From positions 68,295,189 through 68,359,188 of the forward strand of contig OY829541.1 in the NCBI GenBank assembly GCA_963691705.1: a stretch of 64,000 bases of DNA, written 5' to 3'. Made by a program: the position numbers and the translations under genes. This stretch comes from Viola odorata (taxonomy: Eukaryota > Streptophyta > Magnoliopsida > Malpighiales > Violaceae). Position 1 is the stretch's first letter, and each line of letters starts with the position of its first letter. Below, piece by piece: positions 25,401 to 38,000 of this stretch. The notes beneath the pieces were generated by a model. That model had not been told where the DNA came from. It saw only the letters and a list, made by a program, of their open reading frames with translations, and did no database searches.

Positions 25401-25861
25401 CAAGGCAACAGTGGAGGACTCTCAGTCACTTCCTCGAACACTTATCTATATAAGTTGTGGATGGGAAAGCTTCAAAGTGGTACTTATACAATTGAAGTAG
25501 CAGTTCTAGTTGCTTTTAAAAATTTGAAAAACTAATTATTCTATCAAAGATAATTATGTGAGTGTTATCTTACAGGATTGCCAGTGCCTGTTGTCTAGTA
25601 AAGACTGGAAATTGGAAAAGGCTCATGGTTTTAACTTCTTTCCGGGCACTCAGAGGTATTTTCCTGCTTTTATATTTTCTATATTTTTCTCCCTACTACC
25701 AATCTGATGGTCCTTTTACAGTTGCGTGATTAGAATTGATTTTGTGTTGTAAGTGCAGCATTGAGGTTCTTGCAGTGTTCAAGAGGACCAAAGGAGCAGG
25801 CACAAAGAAGAAGAAATCGGGAAAGAAGAAAAAACGCACCGTGAAGCGAAATTTAACTTGA
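22485..25861 (+). CDS. TrmA/RumA-type RNA (uracil-5-)methyltransferase, probably plastid, 14 exons
   Basis: Exons 22485-22675, 22764-22878, 23022-23178, 23277-23344, 23425-23479, 23594-23673, 23760-23843, 24085-24198, 24430-24548, 24650-24767, 25059-25192, 25329-25479, 25576-25655 and 25759-25861 give 522 residues. The first 55 residues are Ser/Pro/Ala-rich and lack acidic residues before Glu58, like a transit peptide. Cys59-x5-Cys65-x2-Cys68 (CPHFQSCSGC) is the start of the Fe-S cluster motif of RumA-like enzymes. SAM-binding LYAGAGVIGLSL, the DPPRKGL motif and the nucleophile segment IYISCGWES follow in order. The C-terminus is Lys-rich. It should methylate C5 of a uridine in tRNA or rRNA. 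Its position matches At3g27180. The intron after exon 9 uses a GC donor (GCAG|GCAAGA). Exon 1 was chosen because it keeps the Cys motif in frame across the junction. Confidence 0.87.
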
Positions 25862-26211
25862 AATCTGACCAGTTTATACCAAAATTAAAACAAGGTACAT
25901 CTAAGAAGATGAAGAAGAATGTTGAAGTGCAGCATATTACATGTAATGGCAAATGTCCAAGAACCACATCGATAACAGAATCAATCACCTGCCGTTCTGC
26001 TGTATACTATGTTTGTTGAATGAAATGAATCGTGTTGTGTAAAAGGAGAAAAAAGAAGGTTGAAAAGGCTTACAGATGGATAGAATTTTACACCAATTTT
26101 TGTATCTGTCGGTCCCCTGTAAAATTCGATGAAAGAATGCAAAACTGGGACAAATTTTGTAAGGAGCAGAGAAGTATTTTGCTTCATTTTTTAAGGAATT
26201 TAGTTCATCTT
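25862..26211. other. Shared 3' region of convergent methyltransferase and CLC genes
   Basis: Only 350 bp separates the two stop codons, so the 3' UTRs probably overlap or nearly touch. No other feature is visible. Confidence 0.6.
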
Positions 26212-29131
26212 TCATGTGCTCTTGCTTTTTTTCAGATGGGGAAAGGCACTCAAGATGTTGTGTGCTATCAAGTCCTGCCTTGTCAAAATTCCTACAACTG
26301 GAGGAGTCTGCAAAATGAGCATAGCATTTATTTAGTGACATTAACCTAATTATTTTCCATTTGATTACCATTCTATAAGAAATTAGATTCATGATAAACT
26401 TACCCCAGCAGCTTGATACTTCGGAACGACGAGCAAATGGCGAAGCGCCACTTGTCTGAACAACAATAATGCTTTTGCTACTGACATGCTTTCCATGACT
26501 GTGTAAGGAGTTGTATTGGTAAGAGGATGCAAATCAGCATACATCTCCATTTCCTCCCTTGTCACGGCCACCTCTTCAAACGAACAATCCCTCTCCGCTA
26601 GCTCAACCCAATCGAATTTCTCTCGTGCTTCCCATTCCTCTGTTCTCCTTTTTTCTCCCAGGAACCATTTTTTCTTCAGCACTTGGACAAGGTGAGCTCT
26701 CAAGATCAGTCCATGCACTTCTGTTGCTCCGATGGGCAGTCCAACCGGTGGCACCACTCCTTCATCTACAACAGGGAATGCATTGTGTGTAGTGTCCCGT
26801 AAGGCATCCACGATCCGGGACACCTTTTCCACGCCACAAAGAGTGACTACTGGTGGTTTGGCATCGACAAGTTCACCAACAGTGAGGTTTCTCATCCATG
26901 GCTCTGGATTTGCATCCAAGAAAGGTAAGCCCTTTAGATCCAGTATAATCTCATAGATACTTGGATTGAAACAGTCTCCAACTGTTTTGGAAATGAGGAG
27001 CACTATCATTGTTATCGGAAGTAACAGGAGGTTGTTGGTAAGCTCGAGGAAAATTACACAGAGCGAGACGGTCATCCTCATCGATCCAGCCATAAGAGAG
27101 GCTGCACCAAGAACAGCGTAAAGCCCCTGATCAATCTTGGTATAGTTTCCCATTGCCATTCCAAGCAAGCGGCCGTAGGCTGATCCTATAAGAATGATAG
27201 GGAGGAAAAGCCCTGAAGGCACAGCAATGCCAAAGGTAAATAGTCCGAGAATGCAGTAAAGTGCGAAAAATATGAGTATCGATGTAGGCTGAAATTCTGT
27301 GGGAGTGTTGGAAGAGAATATGTTTCGAACCGCATCATCATTCGTCGTGAGAAGAAGAGTAGCTAGGTCATTATAGTGGCCCTTTGGACAGTTGAATTGC
27401 TTGAAGTTGCCAACACGATCATTTGTAGGGCACATCTCGGGAAATGAGGGATCACAAGGTAGGCATTTGGCAAGGAAAGGGAGACCGTATAGGCACACTG
27501 ATGTAAACAGTGACACGGCTACACTGAGAAGTACCTTATGCATCTTTCCCTTCCTGCAACATAAGCAAAAGATTTATTCGCAGAGAAATGTAAGAAAGTA
27601 GATATGTGCATCCAATCTTTCATTTTTTCTTTGTTTTATTGGATAAGAATGCTTACTGGTTGATGAGATTGTAGACTATAAGAATCTTGTGGAGAAGGTG
27701 ATTGTAGAGGCTTCCCAAAACTCCACCAAGGATTCCGATCACGGTTATTGGGATTACATCCATCACATGGTACTTCACTACTACATCGCTCACATCAAAC
27801 ATGATCAATCCTCCTTTTCCGAAAAGCCCGCATTTCCCTACATTGCAAATTTCGATAAAACCCCTGAGGATTACCACAACTACTGCTGTGCTGAAGAACG
27901 TTCTCCATAGGAGTGCACTCCTCCACCATGTTGCTACCTCCTCGAGCGCGAAAAGAACACCACCAACTGGGGAGCGGAAAGCTGCACAAACACCCGAGGA
28001 AGCGCCACAGGTGATGATATCTCTTCGGTCTCTGTCATTATTGAAGTAGCGAAGCCATCGCCACTTGACTTGGTGATTGTCCGGTCCCCCCTGGCCTAAT
28101 AAGGAAGCAATGCAACTGCCGATGTGCACTAAAGGCCCCTCTTTCCCTAAATCTAGACCAGCAGCAACTGCTCCGATGCTTCCAAATATCTACGAATAGC
28201 AACGAAAAGTCTTCTAATGCCAGAACTCAATTACTTCTAATACCGAGATTTGTTTTTGAATCCGAACTTACCTTAACGATCAATGTCGACATGCCAAACA
28301 TGTTGGGAGTATCAATTCCATTGAGATATGCTTTAATTTCAGGGATGCCAGGCCCTGCTGCAGTGGGTGCAAAGCACACTACTAAAACAGCAGCAAACAA
28401 GGTTAAAACAAGATTGGCCAGAGTGAAAAAGGCCAGTCCTATTAAGTATCTGCACAAAACCAGATTAGAAAAAAATAAATCAATCAGTACCCATAATCAA
28501 GAATTGAAAGAGATTTGCAAGAAAGTTATAGGGCAAAAGGAGGAGATTGAGACAAAACCTTCCGTCCTCGATGAAACGAACAACAGCGAGAAGCTTGTAG
28601 CCAGCAATGTTCTCAATAGCAAGATTGATTAGTGTGGCAATCAATCCAGTAAGAAGTCCTACAAGAAAAGCCAGTGCCCATTTCAAGAAAATGTACTGCA
28701 GAACTTGAATTGTGGATCGGCTTCTCCAATCATGCTTGAAAAGATCATTCTCATTGATTCTGCAACCAAAACCATCAACACCAACTGATCAGAACAAAAA
28801 GAATTGGCCGCCTGTGGCAAAGTACCAGTATGAGTCGGATTCTGAGTCCCACCTCCGGCAATCAAACAAAAAAGAAAAAGGTGCACGAAATGCAAAGATA
28901 GGAAAACAGATTGAAGAAGTTGTTAACTTACTCATAATCCAAGCTCTCTATATGGGAAACTTTGGCACCAACAAGTGCTAATGGGCTAGAAGAAAGTGTT
29001 CTGTTTCTCTTGAGGAGTGGTTGCTGCAGTGAATTTGAATTACTTTCTGGGTCTAATCCAACAGATTCCATGTTGTTGGGTGTTGCTTCTGTTTCTGCAA
29101 ATTTTTGGCTTAAATCTTCCTCCATTGGCAT
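26212..29131 (-). CDS. CLC-B: CLC-a/b-type nitrate/proton antiporter, tonoplast, 6 exons
   Basis: On the minus strand, exons 28932-29131, 28559-28759, 28272-28449, 27657-28189, 26404-27553 and 26212-26307 give 785 residues. The cytosolic N-terminus (RTLSSSPLALVGAKVSHIES, then LDYEINENDLFKHDWRSRS) is typical of plant CLC-a/b. The filter is GPGIPE (166-171); Pro167, not Ser, is the nitrate-preferring form known from AtCLCa Pro160. The gating glutamate is Glu210 in GKEGPLVHIG and the proton glutamate Glu277 in LFALEEVA, so it should be an exchanger rather than a channel. Two CBS domains lie in the C-terminal third (PWMRNLTVGELVDAKPPVVT... and the end, PPVVGILTRQDLIAHNI). The role is loading nitrate into the vacuole. 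The first ATG (MPMEED) was chosen; MEED two codons later is equally possible. Position equals At3g27170. Confidence 0.92.
28801..28870 (-). repeat. SINE-like fragment in CLC intron 1
   Basis: GTGGCAAAGTACCAGTATGA followed by GTCGGATTCTGAGTCCCACC resembles the copy at 7775-7830. It sits inside the 172-bp first intron. Confidence 0.35.
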
Positions 29132-30510
29132 AAGAACAAATTAGTTGCACAGGAAGAACCTCAGATTCTTTCTGCTAGAAATGGAATATTAAACAATGTG
29201 AAAAACTATTTCCTTTTTATTGCCACTTGTTGCCACAACATGTAATGAATTAGAACAACAAGACTAACATTAGTCATTAGATCTTGATCGTTTTGTCTCT
29301 TGTTGGAGAAAGAAACTTACATTTTTATTTGGTAAAAGTATAGGAAGAACAATTTTAAAATGGAAACGAAAGGTAAAATCATTGAACCTACAGGAAAAAT
29401 GACAGGTGGAATCTGTCATATGGTAGGAAAAAACAATTTAATAATAATAAATCAATCAAAGTAATAATGAATGTTGCTCCAAAATATAAAACCCTGCATG
29501 TTTCTTTCATATATTAAATCCTGCGTTCTGTATCATTGACTTAATAATACAAATGGAAAAATCAACAAGATCATGTGCTTAAATTGAAATCCAACAGTTC
29601 TTGACTACTGAATGGATGATGACTAAAGCAATAGATGACGACGTGTATAGATCATGGATCGTACAATTTGTATTATTATTATATTATTATTATTTAATTT
29701 TAAATGCATCACACACTAGTAATTTTTATATAAAAATTACCGGGTCACAATCAAAATATAATGGTATAATTTTAAAGTAAATTAATTTTTCTATATTAAT
29801 TATTATAAAATATTTGATGGTAATATGAATTATTGATGATTTTTTTTTCTTCATCTAAAATGCATAAGGATAAGTCCACCTGTCCCTGTTGCGGCTGGAA
29901 CTGGTTGGCCGGTTGTGTAAACATGCAGTAGACAAATTATTAATACAGTTGATATTGATCATACTCACTATTTCATCTTCTAATTTAAAACTACCGGCAG
30001 TGTAGTTGAAATAGTGAGGACTCGACTAATCTTTTTAAGATTTCAATTTCGAACTTTAAAAAAACTTACTTCAAAGAACCCTTAGAGACTCTAGCTGTAA
30101 AAAATTAAATTAATCGGGTTCGAAAAGAGATAAAAAAAACCAACTATGTGGTAGAAATAATTATACAAATGGCGTTTTTGTCTTTATTGAGGTACAACAC
30201 TTTTCTCTTCCTTTTCTTTTTTATTATTTGCTGCTCAAGTTGGTTTCTTTCTTCTGATCACATTGACAGATAAGCATCAACCTCTCATCTATTAGTCACA
30301 TGACACATGCCAGAATCATAATGCAACAATTCCTTTAAATCAAGTGGTTCACATTCAACGGCTCTTCAGGTTTCTTTAGGGCCAACTTATCCATTTATTA
30401 TTTAATTTATTAATAATGTCGCTATGCAGATTAGACTACTTACTTTTTTGAAATTTATCTCCTCTGATTTTTTTTTATAACGTAAATTTTATTAACTGAT
30501 TAACTCATTA

Positions 30511-31219
30511 CTCTCTCCGTTTTTTTATACTTGACGTTTTAGCCCAAAAATGTTGTTTTTTTTAATTGACGTCCTTGGCAATTGTGCCCACTTACTTGGT
30601 GTTCTGACAAAAATGCCCTCAAACGACCCATCGTTTTCATGCTGAGCTACGTGTCATACAAGGTAAAAAAGGGAAACAAAAAAATTGAAGGACCAAATTT
30701 GAAATTTGGCGGCTGACATGGGTCTGAAAGTGTCAGAAAAAGCTGCAACAATTCAGCCCTTTTATCTTTCCTCCTCCGATTTCAAACCTTAAATAAAACA
30801 CGTTTGGACGACATGATCACGAAGGTGACCACATATTGTTGCCGGAAATGACGAGACGAGCAGAACGCAAGGTGGTGGCGGCCGGAACGGAGGCCGGACG
30901 CGCCGGTGCGTGGAGGCGGATGGGCGGAGCGGCGACGGCTTCGGCCGCTCTTGGCGGCGCGTGGAGAGGCCAAATGGTACCATTCCACCTGCGTTCTGCT
31001 CGTCTCGTCCTTCCGCTCCTTTCTGTGCCAGCGGTGAGAACAGAAAACGATGCCAGAGGGATTATTTTTTCGGACAGAGGGAGAAAGAAAGAAAGGAGAG
31101 AAAGAAAGAAAGAAAAGAGAGAAAGAAGGAAGAAGAACGTACCAGCGGCCGACACGTGGCAAACACCCTTAAAATTCGTGATTCACTTATCGGCGTCAAA
31201 TAAATAAAAACGGAGGGAG
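30511..31219. mobile_element. Long Stowaway/mariner-like non-autonomous element, 709 bp
   Basis: The ends CTCTCTCCGTTTTTTTATAC and (inverted) CTCCCTCCGTTTTTATTTAT are both followed by TTGACG. TA duplicates flank it (30509-30510 and 31220-31221). The middle is strikingly GC-rich compared with the AT-rich flanks and holds a nested inverted repeat (30850-30875 and 30985-31009), then a GA-rich run (31078-31135). The several overlapping frames are by-products of this composition, with no recognisable protein. Confidence 0.75.
30850..31009. repeat. Nested GC-rich inverted repeat
   Basis: GACGAGACGAGCAGAACGCA (30850 onward) is repeated inverted as TGCGTTCTGCTCGTCTCGTC at the right, with a loop of about 110 bp. 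The arms are about 25 bp and differ by one inserted A. Confidence 0.85.
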
Positions 31220-33679
31220 TAATAATTTAAATTTTTAATTTTATCTGTCCAATTTTATTAAATGGTTCATGTTTTTCTAACATAACTGGTCAGGTTATCT
31301 AAGAACATATTTTTTAATAAAATTATATGATGATATTTGTGCCTTGTAGCGTAAAGTACTAAAATGCAATGGTTATATATTTATGGTATGTAAGTGCTTT
31401 AATTGTAGAAAATGGTGTGGTTAATGAAAAATCTTAAATTTGAAAGTCTCAAAATGGAGTGTCTATATAGCTAATATGAAACTTTATACATTTCGTAACT
31501 CATATCACTTCAATTTTTATAAGTTAGAAAATATAAATCCTCATTAGAAATAAGTAAATTTTTATTAATTAATGGAAAAATAATAATATAAATAAATCAT
31601 ATTAATGGCAAGAGTGGGCATTTAGGTGAGAAAATAATTGATGAATGGCGACGGATCCGGTCCGGCCCGGGCATTCATTCAAATATGGGCCCATGTTTTG
31701 GATTGGGTTTTTATTTATGAGATGCGGTCGTCCCGCCACATATTTCGCGCGGACCATCATGTCAACGTGGATCATTTGCTCATCTTAAAAATTGATTGAA
31801 TGAACCATGTGTTACGCGCGGTCGTGTGGCTACATCTAATACCATACCACCGCCCGCCCACCAAATCCACAATATCTCCATACCTTGTGGATCATGCTGC
31901 TCAGCCAGATTTTTGTTAGATTAATTTTTCCCATCACTTTTCCTTTTCAAAATATATATTATTGACTTATATATCCTTGTAAGTTAATAATTATGATAAA
32001 AAAATAAGAAGATATTGCGAAAAATGGATTTGCGGATCAAACTCAATCTCTAGTCCATAATAATAATTAAAGGAAAAAACTCAAATGTGGGTATATAATT
32101 AATAATTCTTTTTTTCAAGCATACACATCATTCTGTATTAAAAATAATAATAGAGGTAATTGGTTAGTATGAATGTTTGAATACTTTTTATCGTTTTTAT
32201 ATGTATGTTGGGAGCATTTTATCTCTACTTGAATTCTTATAAATATTTATATTTCACGTAAAAAGGAAAAAAGAAAAGAAAATGTAAGACCATTTATCCA
32301 TTTATTTGATCATGACCGAACCATTTATTATTTATTATATTATTTTAAAAATAAGTCCTTAGAGGACTTCTATTTACTTGCCTTATTTATAATTCTATCC
32401 TTAGCATCCTCCTGCAGAATGACGTTGGTCACTGTAGTGAAAGTGTGTTGACCTCATCAGCGGTAGCATTGGTGGTGATATAGTATAGGATCATCGTCAA
32501 GGCCACTGTTCTCATTACTGCTAATCTTTTCATCTTTTCTTTTCTCTACTGTAACTATTATTAATTTTTGTGAGCTTGTGTGAGTGATCACACCATCACT
32601 ATATGCATGTATTTATAGCATTTACGACTCAATGGTGATACGTCATTTATCAATTTATATATTATCCAAAAACGACATTTATCCTCTTTAATTTATATAT
32701 CAATCTTAATGATCGATGATAACAAGTAATTTGTTCTTACCCATCAAATATTAGTGAATTTTTTTTCTTTACATTTAAGTTTGCGTAATTACTGATGTTT
32801 GAATATATAGTAGAATAAATGTACAATTAATAAGTTAAATAGTTACTAGCAGACAAAATAATTATTGGGAGAAGAATAGAGGAGATGCATGCATGACTAG
32901 AAAACTTATTTGTGTGCATGACCTAAGAATTAGAAAACTACAAGGAATTAAATACCTTATACATGTATATTACGCGTTTAGACATACTAGTTTTTCCTAG
33001 CACTGCGTAGTTATACATTGTATAATTTGGAGTAAATGAGAAATTAATAATATTAATAGATGATGATGGTGAAATTATTGCACGTGATAGGTGAGGATGG
33101 TTGATGGGATTTGGAACTGCGATTGGCTATTCTTTCCACGTTGTTGACGTGGTTTTATACATTTTCTTTTATTTTACTTTTTCATGTTTTCACATTGCGA
33201 TTTGATTTCGTGTTTTAAAAGTCCCACGCGGTGTAAGTTAGCCAATTTTTCAGTGCTTCACAATCTTTCTTTTTTCACACCAATAACTTACGGAACGTTA
33301 ACTTACTCTTTATCGCCCAAATACAAAAAATAATTAATCATTCAAGAACATTATTTAGCGCGGTATAAAAGTTAATTAGTCTTGAATGAACATATGTACA
33401 TATTTAACTTTTAACTGCATCCAAATGTTGCAAAATTTGGAAGACGAATTGAATTTTTATTTAAGAAATCAAGAAAATCGTCCAATAAATATGTGCCTCG
33501 CTGGATCTTGTAATACACATTCACTGTTTTATGACCGACATTTCTAGAACGTGCATTTGCTTTCTTTGAAAAGTTTAATCAATCAAAATTCCGTGCATCA
33601 CAAAATTTCACGTGTTCAAATTACTATGTAAGTAACTATTTTGAAGAGAGAATTTTCACAAATTAGTCAAAATATAATA

Positions 33680-33939
33680 CTCTCTCTAGTTCGAAATGTA
33701 TGACTTCTTCGCATCCCAATATTCAATAGGGAACGCATATCGAGGAGGTCGAATGAGGCACTATTTGACCCCAAAAAATTCCGTACTTTTTTTCGAACGT
33801 ACGTTAATCCTTAACGTACTTCCGAGAAAAAATTCGGGGCAAAATTGTCTCAAATAGTGACTATTCCGGCCGTCTTAAGATACGTTCCGGAACAGTAAAA
33901 GTAAATGCTAAAACGTCATACATTTCGAACCGGAGGGAG
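33680..33939. mobile_element. Stowaway-type MITE, 260 bp
   Basis: CTCTCTCTAGTTCGAAATGT and the inverse end CATTTCGAACCGGAGGGAG are bounded by TA. Its core GAGGAGGTCGAATG, CTATTTGACCCCAAAAAATT and TCGAACGTAC is shared with the lipase intron element at 4965-5181. Confidence 0.75.
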
Positions 33940-35010
33940 TACAAGATTAAGCTCAGTTAATTCTCACGTCCCTGTATTTGGATATAACTATCATAAAAAA
34001 ACATATATATTTTTCTTTTCTTTTTTAGTTGTCGAATTGTAGTTTTGAAGTAAACTATACTCCCTCCGTTATTTTTAGTAATCGTATTTAAGTCAAAAAA
34101 ATTCTCCAGATTTTTTATGCGGTTAGTTGGTGATTTTTACTCACTTATTTCTAATTATACTTAACAAATAATTAGTTGTCAATATTTTGGTGATATTAAC
34201 AAAATAATGATTATAATTTGAAAAATAAAATATTTCATTAATATAATTATCATCTTTGATCTTCCAAATTGCACGGTTTTCCCCCTTTGTTTTTCCCTTT
34301 GGAATCGCGTCGTCTTACCTAATTCAGGGCATTTTGGTAATAATATGAGATGAAACTAGTCATTATCTGGGCTCTAAGCCCAAAGTGGTCTGTGGACTTG
34401 GTCTTGTTCTTCTAACACGCTGCATATTCTTCGTTTTCTTAAGTTTTTTTTTCCCACATAAAAAAGAAGAAGAATTTTTCCTTTTTCATTTTTACAGGAT
34501 TATTTTTGAAAGAAAATCCATTTTTCAGTTAATTTTAAATCATGCATTTAATATAAATTTGATAGATTATTAAATATATTTACATGGAGTCCAATCTTCT
34601 TTGTGTGAGAGTTGGGCTATCCACTGCATTTTAGAGAGATGAATGCAAGTAAGAGTTATGAACTCACCCATTTCTCTTTGCTGTTTTTAGTATAATGTTA
34701 ATGTTATGCTTTGTTTCACTTGTTTATCTGGATTTAATTACAGAGCTCACCGAAATGTTTGAATAGAGAAAATATATTTGTTGCGATAATATCATCATTA
34801 ATGCATTGGATCCTGTAAGAATTCGGAACTTAAAATTTAACAATTGGGTTTCTCATGTATTTAGGTTTTCCTCAGTTCATCATTCTGGTTGGGCACATTT
34901 CTTGAGTTATACTTTGTTTCTTTTACATGAAAAATTGTAGCTTCTTATTCCCCTCACTTGCTATAGGTATCTAAACTAAACACTCAAGGATAAAACAAAA
35001 TGCAGCAGAT

Positions 35011-38000
35011 CTAAAGTGACATGTTGCCAAACTGCAGATTCCAATCAACGAACGAGCTGATCTCGCTCGGCGAAACAGAAGGCCTAACTGCTTGCGTTCC
35101 CGCCTGAAAGTCCTGGAAAATAAGATGATTGTATATTAGCGTAGTGCGCAACAATCTTGAACTTTCTGTCGAGTAATCATTAAGCATTAAACGTGTTAAG
35201 CAACTGAGTATATCTATATTTTACCTCAACTGTAACTTGTCTTAAGTTTTCTGCATTCAGTTTTGTGATATCATCTATTCCTTGCTTCATAGCATCTCTT
35301 AGTGGACCCATAGCAACATCCTTCACCAAGTTCTTCATATCAGAACTCGAGTATCCTGAAGAAGAAAGGTCATATGATTGCGAAATGAGCAGTTCAACCA
35401 AAAATGAGGGAGTACAATGGAAAAGACTAAATACCTTCAGTTAGTTGGCATATCACATCCATATCTTCCTCGGAAAGAGCAAACAGTTCATCCTTCTCCA
35501 AGAGATTGCGCACGATATAGGCTCTAGCTTCTGCACGACATGAGGTCAGACATCAAATAAAGCATGCTAATTAAGTTAGGTTTTATGCCTGAAAATCTGG
35601 TGAAAGTTAAACCTGCTGAAGGTAATGGGATATAAAGCCGCCTGGAAAGTCGCCTCCTTGCTGCTTCATCAAGATCTTGAGGTCTATTTGTTGCTCCTGC
35701 AAAAATGTAAATATAACAATCTAGTTCAAATGCAAGATCAATGCTAAAGTTACGCAAGAAACGAGAGAGCTTAGCGACATGAATCACGAGAGATACTTCA
35801 TTTGGTCAAATGTGGGGTTCCATTTCATAAAGGAATTAAGTAACCATTTCAAGAAGAGTTTGTATAGGTGTACCTATAAGCAGGACTTGGTCATTTTCAG
35901 TGTCAATGCCTTCCATCTCAATTAGAAATTGGGTCTTCACTCGCCTATAGGATTCATGTTCCATTGAGCCTCGCTGCGATTACATGAAAAGTATCATCAA
36001 CAGAACATATTCGTGCACTGAAAAGCTAACATGAACATCAAAGATGCCTTATCAGATGCAACAGTAAAGGCTTGTTTGCAAGAATTCCAAGTTCCGATCT
36101 GGCAGGAATGGATTTGAAGTTTCCCTGTGAATGGATGTTACCTTTGACAGTATGGAATCTATTTCATCCAGGAAAATAACCGCTGGCTTCATGCATTGGG
36201 CAACACCGAAAAGGGCCCTGACAATCTTTTCGCTATCCCCAAGCTAAAACAATGAAACGAATTCATAATTAGAAGCAATGTAGGAAAAATCCTAGAATAT
36301 CAATACAACTTAACGGACTTCATCAGGAGTAAGGTTTTCATTCTTGAGAACATACCCATTTGCTGGCAAAAGTGCTGGCATTTACATGGAAAAAGGTTGC
36401 TTTCACCTCTCCGGCAATAGCTTTTCCAACCATGGTTTTACCATTTCCCTAAAAAAAACACAAAAAAAGGCGCAGAAATGATTAAACAGTAAGCAGCGGC
36501 AATATCTCTATCTACCATATGTAAGTATAATCCAATAATATACGTACTGGTGGACCGAAGAGAAGCAGGCCTCTCCCGGGAGCTCGGCAACCTTTAAAAA
36601 TGTCAGGACGGATTAGAGGCCACACAATCATCTCTGTCGCACTTTTTTTAGCATGTTCAAGACCGGCTACACAAATATACAGAGTACAAAAAATAGCAAT
36701 TAGAAAGGCCCGAAGGACAGCAACTAAAGATTTATACTTTAGAAGATTAATCTTTGAGAGACAAGTTATATGTTACCTATGTCATCCCAGGAAACATTGA
36801 GATTCTGATCGATGATCTCATTAATTATTCGTTCGAGGAGATTAGCATCTATGTGTCGTATTTTCGCAGGCAGCTGACCATCAGGACCTCCTAATATGTC
36901 CAAACTAGAAACAAATCAAGAAATGGTAAGCACATATACAGTGAATAGTAATGCGAGTGAAGAAACACTAAGTGAGAACTAACCCTCTCTTTCTCGAGAC
37001 ATTTGGTGTGGTGCCATTATTCATCCGTAAGGTGTTACCGATAAAACCAGGCATCCCTCGAGAGGATGTAACTGCTGGTGCATCACCTGCAATATTCTAG
37101 TGCAAGAAAGAAAGCACAAGAAAAATTTCAAATCAAACAAAGATAGACTGGGTAATCGAACCAGCGACATTTTGCTTAAAATGAAGATAAATTAAAAGCT
37201 TCACCTGTCCTACGTACTTACTGTAGATAGGCTGGTTCTATTGGCTGTTCCAGTGAACTGGCTATGGAGATTAGTAAGTATTGAAGATTGGTTCATGTGA
37301 TTGGGTTGGAACTGCTGGAAGTTATTTCCTGCTAATCCTGGTTGAACTAGAGCAGCTGAAATCTCTTTTGAAGAGTAATTGGTAGCAGGTGATGGTAGCT
37401 GTTGTTGCTGTTGCTGATGATGCTGACTCCGTTGAAGATATGGACTAATCCGTCTCTGAAGTAGCTGAGCATTACAATACTTTTGTTGCTGCTGCTGCAG
37501 CAGCTGCTGAGGATTTGGATTCTGCTGCTGCGGTAGGAGTAAGCCATTGAAAGAAAGCTGCTGCTGCTGCTGCTGCGGTAGGAGTAAGCCATTGAAAGAA
37601 AGCTGCTGCTGCTGAGGATTTAGAATCTGTTGTTGTTGCTGAGGAGGGTTGGCATTATTATCTGATTTGGCAACTTCTTGTTGCTGACTAGGGGACCCAC
37701 TACTTCCTGTTGCTGTTGAAAGCTGCTGGAGTGAAGCATTGCCAGAAAGCTGCTGCTGGAGGACAGTGTTGAATGATAGTTGTTGTTGTACAAGAGATTG
37801 ACAGCAACGTAGAATTGCACCTGTTGCTGTTTTTTTCCCTTTCTTATTGGATGATTCTCTAATCAGACACCAAAATATATTAATCAACAAACCCTTATTT
37901 CTCAATGCACGTTAGACTTGTTTGAGTATTATTGGGTTCTAAAAAGGTACTCTTAATATATGAATTGAGAACCTCTAGTTTATTTTACTAAAATCGAAAT

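Larger units (their letters stand above)
29132..35010. other. Gene-poor interval, 5.9 kb
   Basis: CLC promoter and leader, then AT-rich DNA with transposons: a 709-bp TIR element (30511-31219), a Stowaway copy (33680-33939) and a lone Stowaway-like end (CTCCCTCCGT at 34060-34069 with no partner found). I find no protein-coding gene or RNA gene. Confidence 0.6.

Noticed and set aside
30782..31207. Several overlapping frames of 64-126 residues on both strands
   Set aside because: They are by-products of GC-rich and GA-rich cargo inside a TIR element; all frames look open at once, with no protein family.
37857..37905. Upstream extension of the Q-rich exon as a continuous frame
   Set aside because: It would need a TTG start. 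An acceptor (TTAGAG) fits better and joins in frame to a preceding ATG exon.
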